Shown: positions 23,998-35,530, counted from the stretch's first letter. The stretch: DNA of 64,000 bases from Monodelphis domestica (GCF_027887165.1 NC_077232.1:13851255-13915254), one strand, 5' to 3'. A program made the numbers and translations. Notes: generated by a model not told the origin, from the letters alone.

Positions 23998-25325
23998 GAC
24001 ACAGTGAACAGGGACACATTGTGGGTGATCCTTAGAAAGCTCGGCTGCCGAGAAAAATTTGTCAAACTGATCCAGCTCTTTCATGTCAACATGACAGGGG
24101 AAGTCCTATCTGGTGGAGAGACTTCCGATCACTTCAACATCTCCAATGGTGTGAAAAAAGGCTTCGTCCTCGCTCCGGGACTATCAACCTACTCTTCACC
24201 CAAGAATTAAGACATGCTGTGAAGGATCTAGACCTGGGTGTCTACATCAAATACTGACTGGATGGCTCTGACTGACTGACTGTTCGACCTTCGCCACCTC
24301 ACCGCAAAAACAAAGAACAGAGAGACTCATCCTGGAACCTCTCTTCGCAGATGACTGTGCTCTCATGGCCCACCAAGAAAATCATCTCCAAACCATGGTG
24401 GACAGGTTCTCCACCACTACAAAACTGTTTGGCCTGACTATCAGCCTCAGCAAAACAGAGGTGCTGTTCCAACCTGCACCAGGGAGGCCAACTAACCAGC
24501 CATGCATTACAATTGATGGCACGCAGCTTTCTAACGTGAACACTTTCAAGTACCTGGGCAGCACCATCGCCAAGGACGGGTCCCTAGACCACGAGATTAA
24601 TACCAGCATCCAAAAGGCCAGCCAGGCACTCGGGTGGCTGCACTGCAAAGTCCTCCTGTAAGCACTGCGACGAAGCTCAAAGTGTACAACGCAGTGGTCC
24701 TCAACTAGCTCCTGTATGGTTGCGAGACATGGACACTGTACCAGAAGCACATGAAACAGCTGAAGCAATTCCACCAACGCTCCCTCCAGTCAATCATGAG
24801 GATCTGATGGCAGGACCGAATCACCAATCAGGAAGTCCTCGACAGAGCCAACTCCACCAGCATCGAAGGCCTGGTCCTCAAAACCCAGCTACGATGGTCT
24901 GGACATGTCATCCGCATGGACCCACAGCGAATACCAAGACAGGTATTCTACGGCGAACTGTCAGCTGGACTCAGGAAACAAGGTCAACCAAAGAAAAGAT
25001 TCAAGGATCAGCTAAAGTCCAACTTGAAGTGGGCTGGCATTACACCAAAGCAACTAGAACTCGCTGCCTCTGACAGAAGCAGCTGGGGAGCCCACATTAA
25101 CCATGCCGCCACCACCTTTGAAGATGAGCGACGTCGACGTCTTGCCGCTGTGCGTGAACGCCGACACCAGGCCACAATGTACCTCCCGTAACAGCTGGAG
25201 TCCCAGGCCCCATGTGCCACAAACTTTGTGCTTTATTCTTTGGACTCCAAAGCCACATGAGGGTACATCAATAGATGATAATGCACAAAGACAATTGTCA
25301 TTCTCAGTCACCGAGAGACTGCTAC
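23998..25325 (+). mobile_element. Non-LTR retrotransposon, 5' truncated, with 12-bp duplication
   Basis: Plus-strand element inside an L1, flanked by TACACTAGGCCT (23986-23997) and TATACTAGGCCT (25326-25337). In broken frames it encodes the end of a reverse transcriptase: TVNRDTLWVIL, NISNGVKKG, then FGLTISLSKTEV and NTFKYLGSTI, followed by a C-terminal part (RIPRQVFYGEL, LKSNLKWAGI, HINHAATTFEDERRRRLA) and a remnant zinc finger (MCHKLC...SHMRVH). The active-site region reads ADDCALMAHQ near 24350. The clade cannot be fixed by eye; RTE, Nimb and related APE-type clades are candidates. Several stops (for example at 24706-24708 and 24805-24807) and a 5' truncation make it dead. Confidence 0.88.
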
Positions 25326-25782
25326 TATACTAGGCCTCTTTCTAATTTTTTTTATTAATTCCCTTAATATTCTTGATAATCTTTTCTTCCAAATGAATTT
25401 TGGTATTATTTTTTCAATTATTTATTTGGTATGGCATTGAATAAATGAATTGTTTTTGATAGAATTATCATTTTTATTATATTAGTTTGTTCTGCCCATG
25501 AACAATTAATATTTTCCCAATTGTTTAGATCTGATTTAATTTGTATAGTTTGTGTTAATTATATCATAATACCTGTGTTTAAATAGGCAAGTATATTTCT
25601 AAAAATTTCATATTTTTTAAAGTGATTTTAAGTGGAATTTCTCTTTCTAACTCATGCTGGGGGAATTTTGTTGGTATTATAAAGAAATGCTAATGGTTTT
25701 AGTGCATTTATTTTGGATCTTGCAACTTTACTTCCTTGCCTTCTTTCTTGTTTATTTTATGCTTTGATTTATCTAGATCTGA
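25326..25782 (-). mobile_element. L1 fragment (antisense), right part
   Basis: Resumes the L1 ORF2 sequence interrupted at 23998 (CTAGGCCTCTTTCTAATTTT, GGTATGGCATTGAATAAATG, TAGTTTGTTCTGCCCATGAA). It stops at about 25782, where a minus-strand non-LTR element begins. Confidence 0.75.
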
Positions 25783-26101
25783 AAGGGGGAAGGCTGAGGC
25801 TGATAGTCAGGCCAAACAGTTTTGTTGTGGTGGAGAACCTGTCCACAGTGGTTTGAAGATGATTTTCTTGGTGGGCCATGAGAACACAGTCATCTGCAAA
25901 GAGATCTTCCAAAATGAGTCTCTCTGTTGTCTTTGTTTTTGCAGTCAGGCGGCAAAGGTCGAATAGTGCGCCATCCAGTCAGTATTTGATGTAGACGCCC
26001 AGGTATAGATCCATCACAGCAAGTCGTAATACTTGGGTGAAGAATTGGTTGAACAGTACTGGAGCAAGGACACAGCCTTGTTTCACGCCATTGGAGATGT
26101 T

Positions 26102-26270
26102 TGTGACAAGGAAATCACTTTAAAAAGACTGATATATATTAATTTAAGGTTGCCAAGGAATTCAGCTATGTAATTCCTAAATGAAACTCAAGTCAGCAGT
26201 CAACATTTTATGGAGTTTTTAATTACAAACAGGAGGAAGAAAGGTATTAAAGATAAAGAGAGAGAGAGAA

Positions 26271-26333
<63 letters not shown>

Positions 26334-27091
26334 GGGAATAGGGCTTAAATACCCCCTCTGTTTAGGCTGGGCCAAAAGGCCCAAGCCCTTAGATAGCTAA
26401 GGCAAAGAAAAGAGATCCTTCCCTATCACTCACGTGACCAAAATGGAGAAACAGTCTCAGGGGCCTCCACCTCCAGCTTCCTTCAGAGCAAGCTTCTCAG
26501 AGCACAACCTCTCAGAGCAAAACCTCTCCAACCACCCCTAGTCCTCAGACCCTGCTATCTTTAAGGAAACCATATCAGTTCCCTCCCCTCAGTTCTCACA
26601 TCTACCAATCACTGTCCATGTCTTCCCTGTGCCAATGGTGGCTCTACCTTAACCCAGGATGTCCCAGAGGTCTGTGGCTTTGCACATGTCTGTTGAAGGT
26701 CATATTCTCAAATAATTAAATCTTGATCCTTTACTGCAGCCCTTCCTAAATCCTGTTACTCTGAGTAGGGTGGGGATTGTATTTTCGAAGACCTGGTTCT
26801 GTCATTCCAAGTATCTCTATTGTATCAATCATTGTATCAATCTAAAATCAATCATGATTCAATGAACTTCCTGTTCTATGCTTAAGCATAGGTCAAAGCC
26901 CTTTCCATTGTTCAGCAAAAGGTTTCTGTCCTAAAGTAATCTTAAGAAGGGAGGAGGAGGAACCTCCCATGCCAATGGGGTTCACATTCCAATAGAGTTC
27001 CCACTATCAGTAGGAAATTCCCTACAAGCATGAAACCTTCCAATGGTGAAATTTCCAACATTCTCAAGTCTAAGAAATTTTAAGGTTTACA
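26102..27091 (-). repeat. Solo LTR of ERV-A group in non-LTR element
   Basis: 990 bp, TGTGACAAGG to GGTTTACA, flanked by TGTT at 26098-26101 and 27092-27095, a 4-bp duplication. Removal of the LTR and one TGTT restores GGAGATGTTGAAGTGATC, the uninterrupted element sequence. The first ~120 bp match the ERV-A LTR (969-1090). A (GA)n tract of about 70 bp lies at 26258-26330. Minus orientation is inferred from that match. Confidence 0.9.
26258..26330. repeat. (GA)n microsatellite
   Basis: Slightly interrupted GA repeat inside the solo LTR, at the LTR position that corresponds to the purine-rich segment of ERV-A LTRs and to the longer (GA)n at 16203. Confidence 0.95.
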
Positions 27092-28269
27092 TGTTGAAGT
27101 GATCAGAAGTCTCTCCACCAGATAGGACTTCCCCTGTCATGTTGACATGAAAGAGCTGGATCAGTTTGATGAATTTTGCTGGGCAACAGAGCATGCTGAG
27201 GATCACCCACAATGTGTCCCTGTTCACTGTGTCGAACGCCTTTGTCAGCTCTATGAAGACAATGTAGAGACTAAGGTTCTGCTCAAGGCATTTTCCTGCA
27301 TTTGCTGCACTGTGAAGACCATGTCAATGGTGCTGTGATCTGGTCAGAAGCCACTTTGTGATTCAGGCAGGTTCTGCTCTGAAACAGATGACAGGAGTCT
27401 GTTGAGTATAACACGGGCAAGGATCTTTCCAGCAGTGGAGAGTAGTGAGATGCCTCTGTAGTTGTCACAGGCTGCTTGTGTGCCTTTGTTCTTGTATAGG
27501 GCTATGATGGAGGCATCTCTGAGTTCTGGGGGCATGTCTTCCTCTTCCCATATGCTGATCAGCACTATGTGGAATGCCTGGACCATCTTTCCATTTAAGG
27601 CCTTGTACATCTCGGTTGGGATCCCATCTTTACCAGAGCCTTGCCTGCACTCATTTGTGTAATGGCTTTTTGGACTTCCTCTATTGAAGGAGGGATGTCA
27701 AGTTGTTCAATGGTGCGGTTTTGGGAGATCTGGTCAAGGGCCCTTTGGTCTCCTGAAGAGGGTCTGTTGAGAAGCTGACTGAAGTGTTCTTTCCACCTAT
27801 TGCTGATGCCTTTTTTATCTTTTATGAGAGTGTCACCATCAGAGGATAGCAAGGGAGTGTTGGTGGGTTTTAATGGCCCATAGACAGTCTTGAGGGCACT
27901 GAAAAATTGTTTGTAGTTTTTTGTATCAGCAAAACGCTGGATTCCTTCTGCCTTTTTTTCCCACCATTGGTCTTACATCTTCCTGATCTCACACTGTATC
28001 GTGCCTTGGAGAGACTTGAATCTGTCCTTTTTAGGAGCAGAGTTTGGGTTATTTTGCCACTCCATAAAGGTTTTGTTCTTTTTGCTCAATAGGTCTTCAA
28101 TAGCAATGTTGTTCTCGTTGAACCAGTTCTGGTGGTTGCGTTGTTTGGGGTCTAAGACTGCCTTTGATGATATGTACTCAATCTCTAAAGGTTCAAAAAG
28201 AACAATATTATTCAAAAGGGGAATAATTGAACCAAAAATAATCCCCAATATAGTTGATTTTGCAATGTT

Positions 28270-30200
28270 ATTAATTGACAGTTTTTTCATACATCTAAAT
28301 ACATAGCATTTGTGGTCATTTAAAGCTTAATATTGTTTGGTATTTTATTTATCATTTACTGTTATATTATAATGATCAAACTCTAATAGGAAGTCACTTT
28401 CACAAGTTCTCCTAAACCCCATAAATGCTTTAGGGAAAGATAAACATTTTGTACTTTTCCACCACTAAATCTCTTTCAGACAGATAAGATGTGATGTTTT
28501 AGGTTGGATAAAATTGTAGAGTGATGGTAGAATTCTGAATTAGTTCTCTTTTCTGATGCCTTAGTAAGTCAATGATAGATCCTTCTTTCAGTCTGTTATA
28601 TCAGATTCAGAGACTTGCCCTGGCTAATTTTATCCAAACAAAGGATTATAAGAAGTGATCCCCAAAATATGTTCATTAGTATGTTTCTGATAAGAAATCT
28701 GACTTTCTATATTTGGGACTAGCAGCCTTTTCTCAAATAAGGGTATTCTTGGGGAATCTAATTCTGCCATTTGGATCCCAACATTGAGTATATTCCCTCC
28801 CTGCTATGTCTCCTCAATCATTGTCCTCAATGAGTTGCTTCCATTCATGGTGATGCATTTCTCTCTATGTTACCACATACTGTGTATACATACTTTCTAT
28901 CTGTCTGCTTGCTGCATAATACACAATGAAAAAACCTATGATTTTACCAGTTTCCTCAATGCCATTTTTCTTATAACATCAAACCAAAATCTTTTCTTTA
29001 CTCAAAGTTGTGAGGGCACAAAAAACACAATTCAACCTGGAAGACCAGGTAGTCAGGAATATCAATGACATTTCACCAATGAGAAAAATAATACAGTAAC
29101 AACAACTCATCCTGTTTCTGGACCTTTCCATAATGGAGGTTTTTTGAAAAATAACTTTTCAATTTGCAATTCAGACTTCAGATACATAGAAAGGAAGGTC
29201 CCTATAACTGTCTCCTTCCTTTCTATAAGTAGGGCTGTAATCTCTTTTTAAGTGACAAGGAGGCTCTCCCATCTGACATTCAGGAAAGGAAAACTGAAAA
29301 AGCAAGATCACAAGTAATCTGAGTAAAAATGGCCCCAATTTGCCAAAATCTATGGCCAAATTCCAAAATCTATGAAGTGATTAAGAGTAGTGAAATCTAA
29401 TAGGATTGTGGTTATGTTTTCAGGAATCTACAGGCACATTTTCTGTTTGTAAAGATTTTGCTTTTCTAATAATTTTTTAAATTGTACTATTTTCACCAGT
29501 CCCTCATATTAAGGAAATCGTAATAGGACACATGAAACAGGCCTTTCTTTAAGTTACATGGAAAAGATAGCCAAATAGGGTATACTTATGGGAACTTTTT
29601 GCCTTGTGGATATTATTCACTTTGTTCTCTATATTTAGGGAGTGAAAACTGCCTCATATTTATGCCTCTGGAGTGTTAGTCAGAAAAACATGTTGACAGA
29701 GTCAGAAAGTGAGATCATTGGGGACCATTCTGACCTGCAACTCTTCACTTGCATCCTTCTTCCTAAGTTAAAAAACTTAAAGTCATAAAATTAGTTTGGT
29801 CACCCGCTTCCTTGTTTCAATCCCTGCAGTATTAGCAGGTTCCCTGGGGTTTGAGATGTCCAAAGTGCTGTCTTATCTGTCTTAATTGAGTGCTTAAGGA
29901 CTTCTGGCATTATACTTCTACTCTCACCAAACTAATTCTCTGCAATGACTCAATATTTTCAGATATTACATCAGGCCGATTCTAGCTTTAGATGAAAAGG
30001 CAGGAAAAGAAAATGATAGTTTCCATGACATGAGCCAAAGTTCCTAGACAGTTGTGAATCTAGCCTTGAAAACATTAACCAGAAAGCTTTGGCCAGTGGA
30101 AGTACACACTAAATCAACCCTGAATTAATATATAAATAATAGTAATAAAAAGAATTTCAACAATTGATGAGAAACTCACCATGATTTTTTCTGCCAGATG
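28270..30200 (-). pseudogene. V2R pseudogene, inverted 5' half (upstream region, exon 1, intron 1 start)
   Basis: Minus-strand copy of the region 52800-54600 of the intact gene. Upstream sequence at 29650-30060 matches the repeated upstream unit there (GAAAATATTGAGTCATTGCA and GCAGGGATTGAAACAAGG in reverse). Exon 1 lies at about 29110-29353. Intron 1 is recognisable at 28300-28500 (GAAAGAGATTTAGTGGTGG in reverse; ACCACAAATGCTATGT in reverse). Homology stops near 28270, which corresponds to about 54600 in the intact gene. The matching second half is at 32330-34119 in the opposite orientation. Confidence 0.85.
29110..29353 (-). pseudogene. V2R exon 1 pseudogene
   Basis: Encodes a decayed signal peptide and N-terminus: LLVILLFQFSFPECQMG, then PPCHLKRDYSPTYRKEGD, very like the intact exon 1. 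Three lesions are visible against 53520-53764. The start codon ATG is ATA (near 29351-29353). A 2-base deletion after GGAGAC shifts the frame in the segment after YRKEGD. The donor GT is changed to AT near 29109. The exon is therefore dead at start, frame and splice levels. Confidence 0.88.
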
Positions 30201-30899
30201 TTTAGATCATAATCCAGATATACTTGTACATTCTGGAAGACAATATTCTCAGTCTTCCCATCAGTTTCTTATTGTGAGACCACCATATATCCTACATGTA
30301 TCCCTGATTTCTCAATACAAGCAAACGTAACCACAGAGTATGCTATCACTTCATCTTTTATTGTTACAGATATCATGTGATCCAGTTTACTTGTGGTTTT
30401 TTTTACCTGCATATAAGGAGTATAGAACTCTATACTAGTTTCCTTTATATGGCCATTATTATTACAAACACCAGTTTGTTATTATTAATTGATATTAAAA
30501 TATTTATTTTTAAAATATCACTCTTTTCATTAAAGAATTAGAGTTTTCTTTGTAATGTTCTATCAACTTATTGCTGTGACCCCTCCTGAATTATCTACAT
30601 AGGGATAATTTCATTCTTAGACCATGATTACCTTCAGTTACATTGACACATGACCAACCATTTTATTCACAATGTCTACAACAGTGCTTTACATGTAATG
30701 AGTGATGAATAAATCCTGGCTGACTTCTTGTTCTCGAAGCAAGATTTTAAGCTGACCAAATAACTTGACCATAGTCTGTAATAAAGTGTGGCAAAATTTA
30801 AGCACCTAAGTTCAAATATGGACATACGGAAAAAATTCCATCTTCTATAATTTGGGGTACTTTCTTTTCCATTTTAAATAAAAGAAAATATTCTTTTTA

Positions 30900-31690
30900 T
30901 AAAGTTAAAGCTGAGAACTGGAGCCTACATGGTAGAGTAGAGGCAAGGAAACCTCAAACCTCTCTGACTATATTCTCCAAATAATTTTTAAATGGACCTG
31001 AAAAAGAATTCTGGTGGAGTAGAATCAACATGGAAACAGAGTGAAACAACTTTTTTTTTTTTGTAGAAAACATCTGGGAATATAGACAGAGAGGTTGAGT
31101 TACACTGAGGTGAGAGGGAGGTTATTCCAAGTAAGATCACACCAAAGATCAGAGATAAATAGGGAAAAGTAAAGAAGGGAGGATGAAATGAGGGATGTAG
31201 TAGTTCAAATCAAATAGTCCAGATAAGGAAGAGTGAATGGAGAGAAGGGCAGAATCAAAATTGGAAAATAAGATGGAAGGAAATTCACATTTAGTAATCA
31301 AAGCGATAAATGTGAATGGGATAAACTTATAAATAATATGGAAGCAGATAGCAAAGTGAATTAAAAATCAAAATCCTATGATATGTACTGTATAATAACA
31401 CATTTGAGCAGGGAGATAGAAAGAGAGTAGATGTGAGAGGCTGGAGTCAATGTTTTCACCTGGTATAAATAAGGCAAGATTAGCAATCTAGTTCTCAGAT
31501 ATACCTAAAGCAAAAAATAGATCTAATTAAACGAGATAAGGCAGGAAATTACATCTTGGTAAGGGGAAATTGACAATGAAGGAATATCAACATTAAACAT
31601 CTACTATAGCCTCAGAATTTTAAAAAGGTGAAATGAAACAAGTTAGAGGAGGAAATAGATAGCTGTATAATTGAAAATCTGTTACCCTAA
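30900..31690 (+). mobile_element. L1 fragment: 5' region and ORF2 endonuclease start
   Basis: Plus-strand decayed L1. 31270-31640 matches the ORF2 start also seen at 15860-16060 (AAATGTGAATGGGATAAACT, GGGAGATAGAAAGAGAGTAG, AATAGATCTAATTAAACGAGA). 30900-31150 looks like L1 5' sequence (AACTGGAGCCTACATGGTAG), with intervening parts missing. No open frame of note. Confidence 0.6.
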
Positions 31691-31814
31691 AAAAAAAAAA
31701 ACACCTACATATCCCAAGAATCCACTGACTTCCTGTCATTATGTACTTCCTGTAAACAGAGAATAAAGGGAGTGGGCATTGAGACTCCTCATTGTTCTTT
31801 GGGTATGATACAGA

Positions 31815-32300
31815 ATCAGCAGTGATGGTGGTGAATGGGGATTTTTAAAATGACTAACAAGCCTTGGAAACGTGGTTTTATTTTGTGTCCTCTTTATTAC
31901 TTGATTTCGAATGATCATTTAATAAATCCCTTAAATTACATTTTTTTTATTACTGAGATTTTAATTTGTATAGTTGGTGACCAGAAAGGACAAGGAATTC
32001 TCTCAATTTTTTTAAGATAGTCTAGATAATTTTTAAAAGATACTTCTTTTGCATCACTTCCTGTGTCTTCCTCCACTTTTATGTCTACCAATTACAGCTA
32101 AATCTTTGCTTAGGACTGTCCAGGGGGAAGTCAGTTGATTCTGATTCCTCACTTACTATGACACAGGTGAGTCACAGACCTCCCCCACTCAAGTGTAAAT
32201 GTGGTGTTTACACTTCAGCTGATTAAATCTAAAATTGGGCACAGGAGAATTAATTTAATCTTCACAAGCAGGGGAGAGTTAAATTTAATCTCCACACCAA
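31815..32300 (-). repeat. Degraded LTR of ERV-A type (tentative)
   Basis: Contains GCTTAGGACTGTCCAGG, CTGATTCCTCACTTACTATG and ACCAGAAAGGACAAGGAATTC, which resemble parts of the ERV-A LTR (GCTTAGGACAGCCCAGG; TCACCAAGGAATTC) in the same order and orientation. Ends are not clear. Confidence 0.4.
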
Positions 32301-32329
32301 CCTGTATATAAAATCTCAAATAATACAAA

Positions 32330-34119
32330 GTTTATTGTGACCAAAAATGCCTTGTATTTTAGTTTGTTTGGAAAATGTATGAATTCTATTAAGTTTTCAC
32401 CACTTCTATGCCTATACGTGTCCTACAAATTGTAGGGCTCTTTTTGGTGTATAGAACAATTTCACTGGATCAAAGAATCTCACCATGAGGTGTTACCATG
32501 AATGATGGATCAAAAAAAAAAATGACTGTGATCTCAAAAAGAGTGTCATTTACTATCACAGCTATGTGATTTATATTGGAGAGTATATTTGTGCAGAAAA
32601 TTCATGTTCTGAATAATGCGATTGATCTTTTTTAACTTTTTGAGATCAGGTTTAGAGAAATTTGTCTCATTTTCCTTATTAACATAAATCATTTTACTCT
32701 GCTTTCTATTTTTCCTTTCCTACTCTTTCTCAATCCTTTGAAGGTTTTGAAATTTTAGGAAGGGATATAATAGATCTCATTTTGAATTTGTCAGTAGGAG
32801 GTTATAAAATGTCAGAGATAATGAAATGCCATTGTGCTCTCTTCTAGAATATCTCCAAATTGAGGCATGTGAAATGAGCACTATTTCTTTTTCTTCCCCT
32901 GGGTCTTACTTTCATAGCAGGTGGAATTTTGCTACTTGCCTTTTGCAGATACCCCTCATGAAGTAATTGACATTGAATGCAAATTGATTTCCTTGCATCT
33001 CATACATGGAGTCACATTTTTTTCATGGTATCTTTAAACAGGTTGTTCATCATATCTAGGAGATGGTCTCATGGATCTTCATTCACCTGAAATCCTTTGC
33101 TTCCTTTAAAGCTAATCTTTTTTTGTAACCCTTACCTTCCATCTTAGAGTCAATACTGTGTATTGGCTCCAAGGCAGAAGAGTGGTAAGAGCTAGGCAAT
33201 GGGGGTCAAGTGACTTGCCCAGGGTCACACAACTGGTAAGTGTCTGAGGCCAGATTTGAACCTAGGATCTCCTGTCTCTAGGCCTGGCTCTCAATGCATT
33301 GAGCCACCCAGCTGCCCCCCTGTAAAGCTAATCTTGAATGCCACTTGCTAAAAGAAGTTTTAGCTGAGTCTTCCAGCTACTGTTACAAAACCCCAGAACT
33401 TTCTTTGTATCTATTTTTGTGTTTCTATTTTCTATTATTATTGTGTGTGTATGTGTTCAAGTTGTTTCTCAACAATCAAATTTAAGCAAGACATATCCAT
33501 TTCTCTATTTTGATCCCTGGCAGTCAGAATAGTGATTGGCATATCAAAGGGGAGTTCTTGAAAACACATTTAGTGAATAAGAAAATGAAAAAAGAAGACA
33601 CAAAATACCGTCTGAGTGCACTAAAACTTTTATATTATGTCATCTCAATCAGGTTCTCTGTGCTCCTAGTCAATGTGTGTAATGTTTCCTACTTGATTTT
33701 CTATTCTTCTTTCCACAACAGCTAATTCAAAACTGCACTTGCATTTGCAAACTCCCAATATCCCCTCATTCACTTCATTCTCAGCTGAAGATATTAATCT
33801 TAAAATATACTGAGAAAACAGATGTCAGGAGCTTTAACTGTGCCTTCTCCCTCTTCGTTCAATCCAGTGGCTGATGAAGAGATGGATCCAATCATTTGCC
33901 CACTCATAACTTCTGCCAACCTTCAATATAAAACTTGTCCCTTCTTTCCCCTCACTTAACGACTACCCTTTAAGCTCTGGTCACCTCTTTATATGGCTTT
34001 GAAAAGATTCCCAAATGACCCACCGTCCCTTCCACTGTGACACTTTGATGTTTCCCTGCATGTTGAGTCTTGTCTACTTTTTTCCTTTCTCCTTAAAACT
34101 TTAGGTCAATGCTCAAATA
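32330..34119 (+). pseudogene. V2R pseudogene, 3' half (intron 1 end and start of exon 2)
   Basis: Plus-strand copy of 54590-56480 of the intact gene: TTTTCACCACTTCTATGCC (about 32393), TTCATGTTCTGAATAATG, CTCTGCTTTCTATTTTTCC and TCTCCAAATTGAGGCATGTG have counterparts at 54610, 54806, 54897 and 55057. The last part (33780-34104) parallels 56230-56463, ending in an acceptor TTTAG, and 34105-34119 is the first 15 bases of exon 2 (GTCAATGCTC...), after which L1 sequence begins. A SINE (33120-33322) is inserted and is absent at the corresponding place in the intact intron. Confidence 0.8.
33120..33322 (-). repeat. Full-length tRNA-derived marsupial SINE
   Basis: Minus-oriented copy with oligo(T) at its left end (tail) and the head GGGGGGCAGCTGGGTGGCTC in reverse at the right. 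A-box-like TGGCTCA and B-box-like GGTTCAAATC sequences are on the minus strand. Flanked by a perfect 13-bp duplication TAAAGCTAATCTT at 33107-33119 and 33323-33335, as for L1-driven insertion. Confidence 0.92.
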
Positions 34120-34164
34120 GATAGTGTGTGTGTATTATAATATATATATTCTATATATATATAA

Positions 34165-34314
34165 GGAATGATGAACAGAATGATGTCAGAAAGCTGGAAA
34201 GACATACATGAACTAACGCAGAGTGAAATAAGCAGAACCAGGAGAACATCATGGACAGTAACTGCAACACTGTTGAACAATCAAATGTGGTTGACTTTGT
34301 TACTACTAGCAATA
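34165..34314 (+). mobile_element. L1 3' UTR, left part
   Basis: GAATGATGTCAGAAAGCTGG, AACTAACGCAGAGTGAAATA and AGCAGAACCAGGAGAACATC are typical of marsupial L1 3' ends. Interrupted at 34314 by a Tigger element and resumed at 35215. An AT tract (34138-34163) precedes it. Confidence 0.65.
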
Positions 34315-35212
34315 CAGTGGTACCTTGATACACGAGCACCTTAAGTCACGAGCAATTTGACATACAAGAAGTCACGATCCAGATTTTTTTCTTTAAGTCT
34401 TGACCAGATATTTGAATCACGAGCTTCTGCCACCCTCCACTAGAGAGCCTGCCTAATGTACAGTTTCACTAGTTACAGGAGGCTTTGTTTATTTCAGCAT
34501 TTATCTGGCTGAGTGAGCTTCTGTATTGAATTGCTTTTCTCTTTATTTTTGTCTTTATTTTCAGGTTTTTTTGGCAAATTTCTTAACTTTTATCCACGGG
34601 TTTTGATGACTGAGGAATTGAAGGAGTTACAAGTAGCAGCAGCAGCATAAAGAGGTCTTGCAGGAAATTAGTGGGAGGAGCCCGAGGTGGCTGATGAAAT
34701 CAGTGCAAGCAAGATTAAGGAAATGTGGAGATTTGGGGAAAAAAAATGAAACAGTTTATTGAAAAGACACTCCCAGAATAAGTCACCACCCGACATGGAG
34801 CCGGGTAAGGACACTTGTTTGACACATCGTGCTGTGTAGGGCATTGTGTTAAGCGATAATGCATGAAATGAGAAACTTCTTCGCTAGCATCTTTGCCTGA
34901 TTGAAAGTAAATAACGTTTTGTAAGCAAGTTTATTTCTTTACATTCTTTCAGAGAGGGGAAGAGAGAGGGGGGGGGGGAGAGCGAAATGGGGGGGGCTTT
35001 TATCTATAAATGTATTCATTTGTTATTCATAAAGTGCATTTTCATATGTAAAAGCATATAAGAATGTGTGTGGTTTTTTTGGGGGGGGACAGAAAGGATT
35101 AATTGCTATTTTATTCATTTAAATTTAGGGTAATCTCAATTCGACACCTGATCAAATTGAGTTATGAGCTTGGCCATGGACTGAATTAAACTCGTGTGTC
35201 AAGGTACCTTTG
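34315..35212 (+). mobile_element. Tigger-like (Tc1/mariner) DNA transposon, internally deleted
   Basis: 898 bp with inverted ends CAGTGGTACCTTGATACACG and (reverse) CAAAGGTACCTTGACACACG, flanked by TA dinucleotides at 34313-34314 and 35213-35214. Near 34600-34810 a plus-strand remnant encodes the C-terminus of a Tigger-type transposase (MTEELKELQ, then with a stop and frameshift EISASKIKEMW and KQFIEKTLP). The catalytic domain is missing. Inserted in an L1 3' UTR: removing it rejoins AGCAATA and CAGTGATCCAGG. A G-rich stretch lies at 34966-35000. Confidence 0.85.
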
Positions 35213-35214
35213 TA

Positions 35215-35530
35215 CAGTGATCCAGGACAATTCTGAGGGACTTCTAAAAAAGAATGCTTTCCACCTCCAAAGAAAGAACTGTTGGGGTAAGAATACAGAT
35301 GAAAGCATATGATTTCCCACTTGTTTATTTGGGTACGTTTTGCGGTTTTGGTTTATAAGATTAATCACAATACTATGGAAATGTTTTGCATGGTAATATA
35401 TGTATAACCCAGATTGAATTGCCTGTCAGCTCTGGTAGGGGGGAGTGAAGAAGGGAGGGAAACAATATGAGTCATATAACTTTGGAATACTTAGGTAGAA
35501 ATTTGTTGTTAAAATAAAAACATTAAAAGA
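35215..35530 (+). mobile_element. L1 3' UTR, right part with A-rich end
   Basis: CAGTGATCCAGGACAATTCT, TTTCCACCTCCAAAGAAAGA, GGAAATGTTTTGCATGGTAA and CAGATTGAATTGCCTGTCAG mark the rest of the L1 3' UTR, ending AAATAAAAACATTAAAAG, an A-rich tail. Confidence 0.65.

Larger units (their letters stand above)
25783..28170 (-). mobile_element. Non-LTR retrotransposon (minus), interrupted by a solo LTR
   Basis: Same family as 23998-25325, on the minus strand, in two pieces (27096-28170 and 25783-26101). It carries the upstream half of the ORF: linker (LDPKQRNHQNWFNENNIAI, KKDRFKSLQGTI), fingers/palm of reverse transcriptase (ISNRWKEHFSQLLNR, GTQAACDNYRGISLLSTAGK, LARVILNRLLSS) and, past the LTR, KQGCVLAPVLFNQFF and the FADDC active-site motif. 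It breaks off at FGLTISLS near 25783, so the 3' end, normally always present after target-primed insertion, is missing, suggesting later deletion. Stops and frameshifts are present. Confidence 0.85.

Noticed and set aside
24365..25191. Host gene candidate from long open frames with a zinc-finger-like end
   Set aside because: The same sequence recurs at 36670-38106 with target duplications, reverse transcriptase motifs and stops; it is a retrotransposon.
34105..34340. Possible continuation of V2R exon 2 after 34119
   Set aside because: Only the first 15 bases match; the rest is an AT tract and L1 3' UTR.
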